Program-made: the position numbers and the translations under genes
Shown: positions 52,048 through 61,121 of the stretch, in pieces
Numbering within the stretch: the first letter of the stretch is position 1
Layout: the number at the start of each line of letters is the position of its first letter
DNA from: an uncultured Lachnospiraceae bacterium
Lineage (GTDB): Bacteria; Bacillota; Clostridia; Lachnospirales; Lachnospiraceae
Assembly (NCBI GenBank): GCA_947628225.1
Contig: CANQYY010000002.1
Location: 62,001 to 126,000, forward strand
Direction of reading: 5' to 3'
Length of the DNA stretch: 64,000 nucleotides
The notes under the pieces: generated by a model
Told to the model about the DNA's origin: nothing
The model's database searches: none
Seen by the model: only the letters and a program-made list of their open reading frames with translations

Positions 52048-54633
52048 ATGGATGGGATGAATTATCTGAGCATCGGAATATTAGCCCATGTGGATGCGGG
52101 CAAGACCACGCTGTCAGAGGGCCTGATGTATGCGGCGGGGCAACTGAAAAAAATAGGAAGAGTGGATAATGGCGATGCTTTTTTGGATACGGATGAATTA
52201 GAAAAAGCACGGGGAATTACGATATTTTCCAAACAGGCGGTTTTTTCCTGGGAGGGTACGCAGGTAACGCTGTTGGACACACCGGGGCATGTGGATTTTT
52301 CCGCAGAAATGGAGCGGACGCTCCCGGTGTTGGACTATGGCATTTTAGTAATCAGCGGTGCGGATGGCGTGCAGGGGCACACCATCACCCTCTGGCGTCT
52401 GTTGGAGAAATATCAGATCCCCGTGTTTTTATTTGTGAATAAAATGGATCAGGCGGGGACGGAAAAGGAAAAGCTGAAAAAAGAATTAACCGGCCGCCTC
52501 AGTGAAAATATAGCAGACTTTTCCGAGCCGGACACAGATGAATTTTATGAGAGCGCCGCTCTCTGTGACGAAACTTTGTTAGAACAGTTTTTAGAAAGCG
52601 GGAAAGTGTCTGAGGATACTATCTGTTCCCTTATACAAAAGAGGAAGCTTTTCCCCTGTTATTTCGGCTCGGCGCTGAAGATGGACGGGGTAGAACAATT
52701 TTTTATGGGATTAAAAAAGTATACGGCGCCTTTTGTTTACCCGGAGGAGTTCGGCGCCCGGGTTTTTAAAATAGCCCGGGATAATATGGGAAACCGGCTC
52801 ACTTATATGAAGGTGACGGGGGGCTGTATAAAAAACCGGATGGAATTGGCTGAAGACAGAAGCGGAAAGAAGGAAAAAGTGACGCAGCTCAGAATCTATT
52901 CCGGAGAGCATTTTGAAACAGTGCCGGAGGCAGAGGCGGGCATGATCTGCGCGGCGGCAGGATTGACCGCCACCTATCCGGGAGAAGGGCTCGGTTGGGA
53001 AAAGGAAGGGAAAAAACCGATGTTGGAGCCGGTGCTGACATACCGCATCGAGCTGCCGGAGGGGTGTGAGCCGGCCGCCCTGATGCCGAAGCTCAGGCAG
53101 CTGGAAGAGGAAGAGCCGGAGCTTCATCTTGTATGGAATGAAGAACTCCAGGAAATCCAGGCAAAGGTCATGGGGAAGGTACAGATCGAAATTTTGAAGA
53201 GCCGGATCCAAAAAAGATTTGAAGTAAAGGTAGAATTTGGTACCGGGAGTATTGTTTACAAAGAAACCATAAAAAACAGCGTCGAGGGAATCGGACATTT
53301 TGAACCTCTGCGGCATTATGCAGAGGTGCATTTATGGCTGGAGCCGGGAGAACCCGGAAGCGACATCCGGGCTGCCACGGAGTGCAGGGAGGATATTTTA
53401 GATAAGAACTGGCAGCGGCTTATATTGACGCATCTGACAGAGCGGGAGCACCCGGGAGTTCTGACCGGCGCTGCTATCACGGATATAAAGCTGACCCTGA
53501 TAGCCGGGAGAGCCCATCTGAAGCATACGGAGGGCGGGGATTTCAGGCAGGCGGCATATCGGGCTGTCCGGCAGGGACTGATGCAGGCGGAGCCGGTGCT
53601 TTTAGAACCGTATTATGAGTTCCGGCTGGAAGTCCCGGATGCTTTTGTCGGACGGGCATTGGCAGATATGGAGAGAATGTCGGGGAGTTTTGAACTGGAG
53701 CAGGGAAAGGACGGTATCTCCGTCCTTACCGGACGCGGGCCGGTGTCGGAAATGCAGGATTATCCTGCCGAGGTGACGGCGTATACAAAAGGGCAGGGAA
53801 GGATTTTTTATGCTTTTTCCGGGTATTATCCCTGCCATAATGCCTCAGAAGTAATAGAAAATAAGGGATATGAGCCGGAAAAGGATGAAGAAAATCCATG
53901 TGGCTCCGTGTTCTGCTCCCATGGAGCCGGGTTTTATGTAAACTGGGATCAGGTGCCGGAGTATGCCCATGTCGAATGCATAAAAAAACGGGGAGAAGAA
54001 GGAGAAGAAAAGAAGGAAGAGAGAGTTTCCCCTTCCGGCGGCGATTGGATAGAGCCGGAGGAGGTTGACCGGATTTTAACACAGGCGTCCCACGCCAATA
54101 AAAAGAGCGCTCCTCTTTCCCACAAGGGAATATCCGGAAAAAAGCTCCGTTCCCTGACCCCGCGCCCCACCGGGCTGGCTAAGCCGGTAAAAAAGCAAAA
54201 AAAAGGGGAGCCGTACCTGCTGGTGGATGGGTATAATATGATTTTTGCCTGGGACAGCCTGAGAGAATTGGCGAAAACGGATATTGCCGGCGCCAGAGGG
54301 AAGCTGATGGATAGTTTGTGCAATTATCAGGGATTTGTAAAATGCCATCTGATACTGGTATTTGATGCATACCGGGTCCAGAATCATAAGACGGAAATTT
54401 TAGATTATCATAATATCCATGTAGTATATACCAAAGAAGCCGAAACAGCAGATGGGTACATTGAAAAATTTGCCCATGAAAACGGGAAAAAATATGATAT
54501 TACGGTGGCGACTTCCGACGGGATGGAGCAGATTATCATCAGAGGCGCCGGCTGCCGTCTGTTATCGGCAAAAGAGTTTGAGCAGAGAATACAAAATGCC
54601 AGGGAGCAGATGAAGGATTATTTTGCAAAATAA
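52048..54633 (+). CDS. TetM/EF-G-like ribosomal GTPase fused to a Rae1/YacP-type NYN nuclease domain
   Basis: An 861-residue protein. Residues 1 to about 640 are an EF-G-like translational GTPase of the TetM/TetO branch: AHVDAGKTTLSEGL (P-loop), RGITIFSKQA, LLDTPGHVDFSAEMERTL and VNKMDQ, then the EF-G domains. The TetM loop SPVSTP in domain IV is replaced by GRAHLKHTEGGDF, so tetracycline resistance is doubtful. After a Glu/Lys linker, residues about 720-850 are a NYN domain like B. subtilis Rae1 (YacP): LLVDGYNMIFAWD, LVFDAY, KEAETADGYIEKFA and VATSDGMEQ, with the acidic residues kept. Rae1 cleaves mRNA in the ribosomal A site. A ribosome-targeted mRNA nuclease is inferred. The start may be ATG 52048 or 52057. 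Confidence 0.88.
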   Translation: MDGMNYLSIGILAHVDAGKTTLSEGLMYAAGQLKKIGRVDNGDAFLDTDELEKARGITIFSKQAVFSWEGTQVTLLDTPGHVDFSAEMERTLPVLDYGILVISGADGVQGHTITLWRLLEKYQIPVFLFVNKMDQAGTEKEKLKKELTGRLSENIADFSEPDTDEFYESAALCDETLLEQFLESGKVSEDTICSLIQKRKLFPCYFGSALKMDGVEQFFMGLKKYTAPFVYPEEFGARVFKIARDNMGNRLTYMKVTGGCIKNRMELAEDRSGKKEKVTQLRIYSGEHFETVPEAEAGMICAAAGLTATYPGEGLGWEKEGKKPMLEPVLTYRIELPEGCEPAALMPKLRQLEEEEPELHLVWNEELQEIQAKVMGKVQIEILKSRIQKRFEVKVEFGTGSIVYKETIKNSVEGIGHFEPLRHYAEVHLWLEPGEPGSDIRAATECREDILDKNWQRLILTHLTEREHPGVLTGAAITDIKLTLIAGRAHLKHTEGGDFRQAAYRAVRQGLMQAEPVLLEPYYEFRLEVPDAFVGRALADMERMSGSFELEQGKDGISVLTGRGPVSEMQDYPAEVTAYTKGQGRIFYAFSGYYPCHNASEVIENKGYEPEKDEENPCGSVFCSHGAGFYVNWDQVPEYAHVECIKKRGEEGEEKKEERVSPSGGDWIEPEEVDRILTQASHANKKSAPLSHKGISGKKLRSLTPRPTGLAKPVKKQKKGEPYLLVDGYNMIFAWDSLRELAKTDIAGARGKLMDSLCNYQGFVKCHLILVFDAYRVQNHKTEILDYHNIHVVYTKEAETADGYIEKFAHENGKKYDITVATSDGMEQIIIRGAGCRLLSAKEFEQRIQNAREQMKDYFAK

Positions 54634-54635
54634 AT

Positions 54636-54663
54636 TTGCTTTTTATCCCTCTTTTGTTATAAT
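54636..54663 (+). promoter_or_regulatory. Promoter of trxA-trxB
   Basis: TTGCTT (54636-54641), 16 bases, TATAAT (54658-54663). Confidence 0.65.
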
Positions 54664-54715
54664 AAAAGCCAGAAAAATGGATATACTGGTAAAAACCAGA
54701 GATAGGAGGTCAGTT

Positions 54716-55021
54716 ATGTCAGCAATCGAGATAACGAAAGAAAATTATGAAACTGAGGTTATGCAGTCCGATAAACCAGTATTGATAGATTTTTGGGCGG
54801 GCTGGTGCGGTCCCTGCCAGATGCTCTCCCCGATAGTGGAAGAAATCGCCAAAGAGCGGGAAGACATCAAGGTAGGAAAAATTGATGTGGATAAGTATCA
54901 GGATTTGGCAGCGCAGTTCCAGGTTATGGGAATACCGACGTTGATCGTGATGAAAAACGGCGCGGAGTCCGGGCGTTCGGTAGGCGTCGTATCCAAGGAA
55001 GAAATTTTAGAACTTTTATAG
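54716..55021 (+). CDS. trxA: Thioredoxin
   Basis: A 101-residue dithiol protein that reduces cytoplasmic disulfides. FWAGWCGPCQMLSPI holds the WCGPC active site, and the cis-Pro is in MGIPTLIVMKNG. The ATG at 54716 has GATAGGAGG upstream; the frame extends back without a ribosome binding site. Its reductase follows after 16 bp, a complete NADPH-thioredoxin couple. Confidence 0.95.
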   Translation: MSAIEITKENYETEVMQSDKPVLIDFWAGWCGPCQMLSPIVEEIAKEREDIKVGKIDVDKYQDLAAQFQVMGIPTLIVMKNGAESGRSVGVVSKEEILELL

Positions 55022-55037
55022 GACGAGGTGTTACGGC

Positions 55038-55949
55038 GTGTATGATATAATCATTATAGGGGGCGGTACGGCAGGACTTTCCGCTGCCATTTATGGCGCC
55101 CGGGCAGGTAAGGAGGTACTTGTCCTGGAGCAGAAAAATTATGGCGGACAGATTATCAACTCTCCGGAGATAGAAAATTACCCGGGTATCAAACGCATAT
55201 CCGGGTTTGAGTTTGCCACCGGATTATATGAACAGGCTATTGGGCTGGGAGCCTGTTATGAACGGGAAAAGGTTGTAAAAATCGAAGATAAAAATACGGT
55301 TAAGCTGGTAGTGACAGAAAAAAAGGAGTATGAAGCCCGCGCGGTGATTCTGGCTACCGGCGCCAAAAACCGTCCATTAGGGCTAGAACGCGAAAACCGG
55401 CTTATTGGAGCCGGTTTATCCTATTGCGCCACCTGTGACGGCGCTTTTTTCCGCGGCCGCGAGGTGGCGGTAGTGGGAGGCGGGAATACTGCCTTAGAGG
55501 ACGCCCTGTTTTTATCCGGATATTGTAAAAAAGTGTGGCTCATCCACAGACGGGATACCTTCCGCGGGGAAGGGACAAAATTACAGATGTTGCAGGAAAA
55601 GGAAAATGTGGAATTGATTTTGAACACCGTAGTAAAAGAGCTGCGGGGCGATACAAAGCTAGAGGGAATCGTATTGGAAAACACAGCCACCGGGGAGGTA
55701 AGCGAAAAAGAAGTATCAGGGCTTTTTGTGGCAATCGGGCAGATGCCGGATAACGGCGCCTTTGCGGATCTTGTTACGATAGATGAAATGGGCTATATCC
55801 GGGCCTCCGAGGATTGCCGGACGAAAACAGCGGGTATTTTTACCGCAGGCGACTGCCGGACGAAAACGGTAAGACAGTTGGCAACAGCGGCTGCCGACGG
55901 AGCCGTTGCCGGGCTTGCTGCGTGCGAATACATCAGCGGCATCCTCTGA
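55038..55949 (+). CDS. trxB: Thioredoxin-disulfide reductase
   Basis: A 303-residue flavoprotein reducing thioredoxin with NADPH. FAD motif DIIIIGGGTAGLSAAIYGAR at the N-terminus, redox CATC in SYCATCDGAFFRG, NAD(P) motif VAVVGGGNTALEDALFL, and the FAD-ribityl motif GIFTAGDCRTKTVRQLATA. The start is a GTG with GACGAGGTG eight bases upstream. It is cotranscribed with trxA. A short repeat (DCRTKT twice) near residue 265-280 is part of the normal AGDCR region and its upstream loop. Confidence 0.94.
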   Translation: MYDIIIIGGGTAGLSAAIYGARAGKEVLVLEQKNYGGQIINSPEIENYPGIKRISGFEFATGLYEQAIGLGACYEREKVVKIEDKNTVKLVVTEKKEYEARAVILATGAKNRPLGLERENRLIGAGLSYCATCDGAFFRGREVAVVGGGNTALEDALFLSGYCKKVWLIHRRDTFRGEGTKLQMLQEKENVELILNTVVKELRGDTKLEGIVLENTATGEVSEKEVSGLFVAIGQMPDNGAFADLVTIDEMGYIRASEDCRTKTAGIFTAGDCRTKTVRQLATAAADGAVAGLAACEYISGIL

Positions 55950-56082
55950 GAAAAATGAGGGTTCTTTTTCAAGCAGATTATTCAGCCCTGTTTTTGACAT
56001 ACCGGAAAATTATTATAGTGTACAAATATAAAAAAATGTGATACGATAAGAAACGTTGGCTAAGGACAGGAGGAAGAAAACA

Positions 56083-57768
56083 ATGAAAAAAGTGGAAAAA
56101 GTGCTGTTAATCTTTGCGGCGGCATTCATTTTGTGCATGCCATTGGCAAATACGGATGCTCAGGCAAAGGTTAAGGTCAAGAAGGTAAAGGTAAAAAGCA
56201 ATTACGGAAAAACCGTTCATGTGGCAGTCGGCAAAAAAGTAAAGCTGACAACGACCGTTACGGTTACGCCAAACAAATCGAAAAATAAGAAGGTTACTTA
56301 TAAGACGTCGAAAAAGAAGATCGCTACCGTATCCGGCGCGGGCAATGTCAAAGGAATCAAGAAGGGTTCCTGCAAAATCACAGTAACCTCGAAAAAGAAT
56401 AAAAAGAAAAAGGCAAAAATTTCTGTCAAGGTAGTGAAGCAGGTAAAAACGGTAAAGCTGGATGCCGAGTCGGTTACTCTTTACGCCGGGAACAGCCGGA
56501 AATTAAAAGCTTCCATAACTCCGGTCAGCGGAAGTTATAAAGGAATGAAATGGACTACCTCCAATAAAAAAGTGGCCACAGTGTCCAGTTCCGGCACTGT
56601 AAAAGCGGTGGCTGCCGGCACGGCGACCATTAAGGCTACCTCTGTGGAGGGAAGTAAAAAAAGCGCCAGCTGTACCGTCAAGGTACTTGCCGCCAATACG
56701 ATTAATCTCTCTTCCGTACAGGTGCTGAGTAAAAATACCGTTCGGTTTACGATCGATAAGGCAAAAACCCTGACGGAAAGCCAGATCGTAGTAGAGGGAA
56801 AACGCTATACCGCCGGTTCCTATACCCGCCGGTATAAGATAGCGAGAATGCGCAACTATGACAATAAGACATATGATCTGACTCTGGACAGTACGTATTC
56901 GATAGCAAAGGATTCCTATGTAAGGGTGTCGATTGCCAGCCTTCCCGGGAACGGGACAAAAAGCGCCGAGGCGCAGGCGGTATTTGTTAAGAGTACAGCC
57001 CCGGTTACCAAGAGGTGGATTGGAGTAGTAGGGGACTCCCTTGAGGAAACCATAGACCTCAGTGACTACTGCTATGGGAATATTTCCTATACCGTAACGG
57101 GGAGCGTCGGCGGCATTAATTATAAAGCAGCGGACAATGCCCTGATTTTTTCCGGAACATATGATACGGTAACGGTCGGGACGATTTTATCTATCCGGGC
57201 GGCAGATGAGTTAGGCAATGTGGTCATACAAAAGATTAATGTCTTTGTGGGAAACGAGGCAACGATTGTGGCAAAGGCAGAGGATATAACGATACTGGCG
57301 GGAGATACCCTGGATGCGGTAAGTTTTGCCAGAGCGGCGGGAGGCAGCGGAGAATACCGTTACGAGGCGGAGCTGCCGGAAGGTTTGTCGATAAACGAAG
57401 ACGGAACGGTATCGGGAGCCGCCCAAAAAGCGGGAGAATACGACGTACTTGTCACGGCTGTGGATAAGGCGAATGAAGACCGGGTATTTAAGACAACAGC
57501 TACGGTTCGGGTAATGGAAAAAAGAAAGGTATCCGGGACGGTTATAGACGCCTCCGGCAAGGCGGTCGCAGATGCGGACATTACCTGTGAAAATGTAAAC
57601 GACGGCACTATCTTTACCACCAAAACCGATGAGCAGGGAAAGTATGTTGTTGATGTTGCCGAGGGCTCCTATCACATTCAGGCGAAGTATGGCGATAAGG
57701 AGGATCTTGTCTATAATATCGCTGTGGGGGCGGCAGGAAGACAACTGGACTTTTTACTTGGCAAATAA
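56083..57768 (+). CDS. Secreted protein with bacterial Ig-like (Big_2) domains
   Basis: The 561-residue precursor has a signal peptide ([20 protein letters not shown], then NTDAQA). A very Lys-rich region and two Big_2 repeats follow ([20 protein letters not shown] and [20 protein letters not shown]). Next is an unassigned beta-rich middle, a putative Ig/cadherin-like module ([18 protein letters not shown]) and a C-terminal carboxypeptidase-regulatory-like fold ([20 protein letters not shown]). No sorting motif or membrane anchor is seen, so it is probably secreted and wall-associated. ACAGGAGGAAG precedes the ATG. The role, perhaps adhesion, is unknown. Confidence 0.82.
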   Translation: MKKVEKVLLIFAAAFILCMPLANTDAQAKVKVKKVKVKSNYGKTVHVAVGKKVKLTTTVTVTPNKSKNKKVTYKTSKKKIATVSGAGNVKGIKKGSCKITVTSKKNKKKKAKISVKVVKQVKTVKLDAESVTLYAGNSRKLKASITPVSGSYKGMKWTTSNKKVATVSSSGTVKAVAAGTATIKATSVEGSKKSASCTVKVLAANTINLSSVQVLSKNTVRFTIDKAKTLTESQIVVEGKRYTAGSYTRRYKIARMRNYDNKTYDLTLDSTYSIAKDSYVRVSIASLPGNGTKSAEAQAVFVKSTAPVTKRWIGVVGDSLEETIDLSDYCYGNISYTVTGSVGGINYKAADNALIFSGTYDTVTVGTILSIRAADELGNVVIQKINVFVGNEATIVAKAEDITILAGDTLDAVSFARAAGGSGEYRYEAELPEGLSINEDGTVSGAAQKAGEYDVLVTAVDKANEDRVFKTTATVRVMEKRKVSGTVIDASGKAVADADITCENVNDGTIFTTKTDEQGKYVVDVAEGSYHIQAKYGDKEDLVYNIAVGAAGRQLDFLLGK

Positions 57769-57799
57769 GGAAGAAAAAGAAAAGGAAAGCAGGAAAACA

Positions 57800-60052
57800 A
57801 TGTTAAACGAAATCGTATTGAAAATGTATGGGAGAAAGCTGGAGGACTGCACGGAGGAGGAGCTGTACCACGCCTTACTGACTCTTGTGCAGGAGCGGGC
57901 TGCCGGAAAGGAAATTACCGGAAAGAAAAAAAAGCTATATTATATTTCAGCGGAATTTCTGATCGGAAAGCTGTTAAGCAATAATCTGATCAATCTGGGG
58001 TTATATGAGCAAATAGAGCAGGAGCTTCGCGCGGCGGGGAAGAGCCTTGCCCGGCTGGAGGATAGAGAGCCGGAGCCATCTCTGGGGAATGGCGGTCTGG
58101 GAAGACTGGCGGCTTGTTTTCTGGATTCTATTGCCACCCTGGGTCTTGCCGGAGATGGCATCGGACTGAATTACCATTTTGGCCTGTTCCGCCAGAAATT
58201 TAAACGCTGCCGTCAAAGGGAGCTGCCCAATCCATGGATCGGGAAAGACAGCTGGCTGATCCGGAGAGATGAAAAGTTTTCCGTTTCCTTCGGTGATTTT
58301 ACGGTAATCGCCACGATGTATGATATTTTAGTGACAGGATATGATAACGGAACGAACCGTCTGCATTTATTTGATCTGGATTCTGTGGAAGAATCCATCG
58401 TAGGGAAGGGGATCGATTTTGACAAAGAGCAAATACAGAAAAATCTGACTTTGTTTTTATATCCCGATGACAGCGACGAAAAAGGAAGGCTCCTCAGGGT
58501 TTATCAGCAGTATTTTATGGTGAGCTGCGGCGCCCAGTTCATTCTTTCTGAAGCGTTGGAAAGAGGAAGCAATCTCCATGACCTTGCGGATTATGTGGCG
58601 ATTCAGATTAACGATACGCATCCTTCCATGGTGATCCCGGAATTAATAAGGCTTTTGACCGGGAAGGGAATGGAATGGGAGGAGGCGCTGGAAGTAGTGA
58701 CAGCCTGCTGCGCCTATACGAATCACACCATTCTTGCAGAGGCGCTGGAAAAATGGCCGGTTTCCTATATTGAAAAGGTGGCGCCCGCCCTGGTGCCGAT
58801 TATCCGTCGGCTCAACGACGTAGTGATGGAAAACGATAACAATCCTGCCGTTGCGATTATTGATGAAGATGAGCGGGTACATATGGCGCATATGGATATG
58901 CACTTTAGCCACAGTGTGAATGGTGTGGCAAAGCTGCATACGGAAATTTTGAAAAATAGCGAGCTTCGTGATTTTTATCAGCTGTATCCTGAAAAATTCA
59001 ACAATAAAACAAACGGGATTACGTTTCGCCGCTGGCTGCTGCACTGCAACCATCCCCTGACAAAATTATTGGAGGAAACTATCGGCGCGGGCTTTAAAAA
59101 AGATGCCGGGCAGCTGGAAAAGTTGTTAGACCATCAGGGAGAGAAAGAGGTTTTAAACCGTCTTCTCCGGATCAAAAAAGAGAAAAAACATGAGCTTGCC
59201 CTTTATTTGAAAGAGAAGCAGAATCTTATTTTGGATGAGGATTCTATTTTTGATATTCAGATCAAGCGTCTGCATGAATATAAAAGGCAGCAGCTCAATG
59301 CCCTGTATGCCATCCATAAGTATCTGGAAATTAAGGCAGGGAAACATCCGAAACGGCCCATTACGCTGATATTTGGGGCAAAGGCGGCGCCCGCCTATGT
59401 CATAGCGAAGGATATTATACACCTGATCCTCTGTCTGCAAAAGCTCATTGAGAAAGACAGGGAGGTCCGCCCTTATCTGCGTGTTGTCATGGTGGAAAAC
59501 TATAATGTGACGATGGCGGAAAAGCTGATCCCCGCCTGCGATATATCCGAACAGATTTCGCTGGCTTCCAAGGAGGCGAGCGGTACCGGAAATATGAAAT
59601 TTATGCTAAACGGCGCTGTTACGCTGGGGACGGAGGATGGCGCTAATGTGGAAATCCATCAGTTAGTAGGAGATAAAAATATTTATGTGTTCGGCGAAGA
59701 CAGCGATACGGTAATTGCCCGCTATGAGAGAGGGGATTACTGCTCGCGCGATTATTATGAAAAAAATCCGGAGCTCAGGGAAGCCGTGGACTTTATCGTC
59801 AGCAGGAAAATGCGGCGGATTGGGAATAAAGCCTGCCTGCAGCGTCTGTATAAAGAATTGCTGGATAAGGACTGGTTTATGACATTTCCGGATTATCCTT
59901 CCTATGTGGAGGCGAAGGAGAGGGCCTATGCCGATTATGAAGAGAAAGAGGAATGGGCGAAAAAGATGTTAGTAAATATTGCCAAAGCGGGATTTTTCTC
60001 TTCGGACAGAACCATTGCCCAGTATAACGAGGAGATTTGGCATTTAGAGTAA
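57800..60052 (+). CDS. glgP: Glycogen/starch alpha-glucan phosphorylase
   Basis: PLP enzyme that releases glucose 1-phosphate from alpha-1,4-glucans. [62 protein letters not shown] and [20 protein letters not shown] (with the PLP lysine) are all in place. At 750 residues it is shorter than the common 800-840, mainly in the N-terminal regulatory part. The ATG at 57800 follows GGAAAGCAGG, 31 bp after the Ig-like gene. The frame reaches back into that gene but is not used there. Confidence 0.95.
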   Translation: MLNEIVLKMYGRKLEDCTEEELYHALLTLVQERAAGKEITGKKKKLYYISAEFLIGKLLSNNLINLGLYEQIEQELRAAGKSLARLEDREPEPSLGNGGLGRLAACFLDSIATLGLAGDGIGLNYHFGLFRQKFKRCRQRELPNPWIGKDSWLIRRDEKFSVSFGDFTVIATMYDILVTGYDNGTNRLHLFDLDSVEESIVGKGIDFDKEQIQKNLTLFLYPDDSDEKGRLLRVYQQYFMVSCGAQFILSEALERGSNLHDLADYVAIQINDTHPSMVIPELIRLLTGKGMEWEEALEVVTACCAYTNHTILAEALEKWPVSYIEKVAPALVPIIRRLNDVVMENDNNPAVAIIDEDERVHMAHMDMHFSHSVNGVAKLHTEILKNSELRDFYQLYPEKFNNKTNGITFRRWLLHCNHPLTKLLEETIGAGFKKDAGQLEKLLDHQGEKEVLNRLLRIKKEKKHELALYLKEKQNLILDEDSIFDIQIKRLHEYKRQQLNALYAIHKYLEIKAGKHPKRPITLIFGAKAAPAYVIAKDIIHLILCLQKLIEKDREVRPYLRVVMVENYNVTMAEKLIPACDISEQISLASKEASGTGNMKFMLNGAVTLGTEDGANVEIHQLVGDKNIYVFGEDSDTVIARYERGDYCSRDYYEKNPELREAVDFIVSRKMRRIGNKACLQRLYKELLDKDWFMTFPDYPSYVEAKERAYADYEEKEEWAKKMLVNIAKAGFFSSDRTIAQYNEEIWHLE

Positions 60053-60062
60053 CCAGGGAGGC

Positions 60063-60950
60063 TCAGAGCAATTTTTCGATATTGAGAAGCCCCCATCCCT
60101 GCTTTTCATGGGGAAGATGGAGATTGGTGCTGGAATTTTTCAGCCGTATTTTTACCTCACGGGGGGTCATATTCGGATATTTGCAAAGTAAAAGAGCGAT
60201 GGCTCCGGTGACAATAGGCGTGGACATGGAGGTACCGCTTTTGACGGAATACCATTTTTCCTGCCATCCGCTGTGATAGGCAGAACAACTGATGATATGG
60301 GAACCGGGCGCGACGACGTCCGGTTTTTTTATGCAGGAAAGGGTAGGGCCGGTTCCGGAATGATGGTTCCCCTGCCGGCTGTCCCAGTTATCGCTGGAGC
60401 CTACGGTAATGATTTTCCGTGAGTTTCCCGGCGCGCTGATGGTATGGCGGCCGGGCCCTTTATTTCCGGCGGCGGCTACTACTACAATGCCGCTGTCCCA
60501 CAGATAGTTTACCCTTCTGACAAAATCGCAATGTTCATCAAAGGCTTTTTCATCATTGGCGCCGATAGAAATATTCACAATGCGGATAGAAAGCCGTTCT
60601 TTATTCTTGAGGATCCAGTTTAATCCCTTCATAATATCCGGGATGCTTCCGTTTCCTCCCCGGTTCAAAACTTTTACGCCAATTAATTGCGCCCTTGGGG
60701 CAATTCCCGTATAACGCCCGTTGGAAGATTGTCCGTTTCCGGCGGCAATTCCGGCCACATGGCTGCCATGTCCGCTGTCGTCATAGGGAATCAGGCGATT
60801 TCGCAGGGCGTCGTACCAGCCGGTTATCCGGGCGCAGTAATCCGGATGAGGGGAAAGCCCCGTATCTACAATGGCAATGCCGACGCCCTGCCCGTAAATC
60901 CCGCATTGGTGGGCTTTGTCGACCCGGACAATACTTCTTACATGATTCAT
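60063..60950 (-). CDS. AprX-like S8 serine protease
   Basis: A compact 295-residue subtilase without signal peptide or prodomain, as in intracellular AprX-type enzymes. Catalytic Asp in IAIVDTGLSPHPDY, His in DSGHGSHVAGIAAGNG, oxyanion Asn in AAAGNKGPG and Ser in KSGTSMSTPIVTGAIA. The C-terminal helix PREVKIRLKNSSTNL is typical. AAAGGAGGATTG precedes the minus-strand ATG. It is convergent with glgP (10 bp apart). It is distinct from the Csp-like protease at 45727. The substrate is unknown. Confidence 0.9.
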   Translation of the reverse strand: MNHVRSIVRVDKAHQCGIYGQGVGIAIVDTGLSPHPDYCARITGWYDALRNRLIPYDDSGHGSHVAGIAAGNGQSSNGRYTGIAPRAQLIGVKVLNRGGNGSIPDIMKGLNWILKNKERLSIRIVNISIGANDEKAFDEHCDFVRRVNYLWDSGIVVVAAAGNKGPGRHTISAPGNSRKIITVGSSDNWDSRQGNHHSGTGPTLSCIKKPDVVAPGSHIISCSAYHSGWQEKWYSVKSGTSMSTPIVTGAIALLLCKYPNMTPREVKIRLKNSSTNLHLPHEKQGWGLLNIEKLL

Positions 60951-61032
60951 GGAACAATCCTCCTTTCTGTTTTACTATATGCGAAAAAAGAGCCTTCGCC
61001 CCTTGTTGGAAAAAAAAGTACAAACAGGGGGG

Positions 61033-61061
61033 TTGATTGTTTTTGTTATTTGTGATAAACT
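61033..61061 (+). promoter_or_regulatory. Promoter of the MMPL gene
   Basis: TTGATT (61033-61038), 17 bases, TAAACT (61056-61061). It is moderate. Confidence 0.5.
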
Positions 61062-61121
61062 GCTAGAGGAACAAAAATGAACGTTGGTCATTTTTGAATT
61101 ATAGGTACAGGAGGCTGTGGT

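Noticed and set aside
52048..54633. Acquired tetracycline resistance gene
   Set aside because: The sequence is TetM-like, but the SPVSTP tip is replaced, a nuclease domain is fused, and no mobile element is near.
55814..55886. DCRTKT short repeat in trxB as a duplication
   Set aside because: One copy is the standard AGDCR FAD motif and the other the loop before it; this is normal family sequence.
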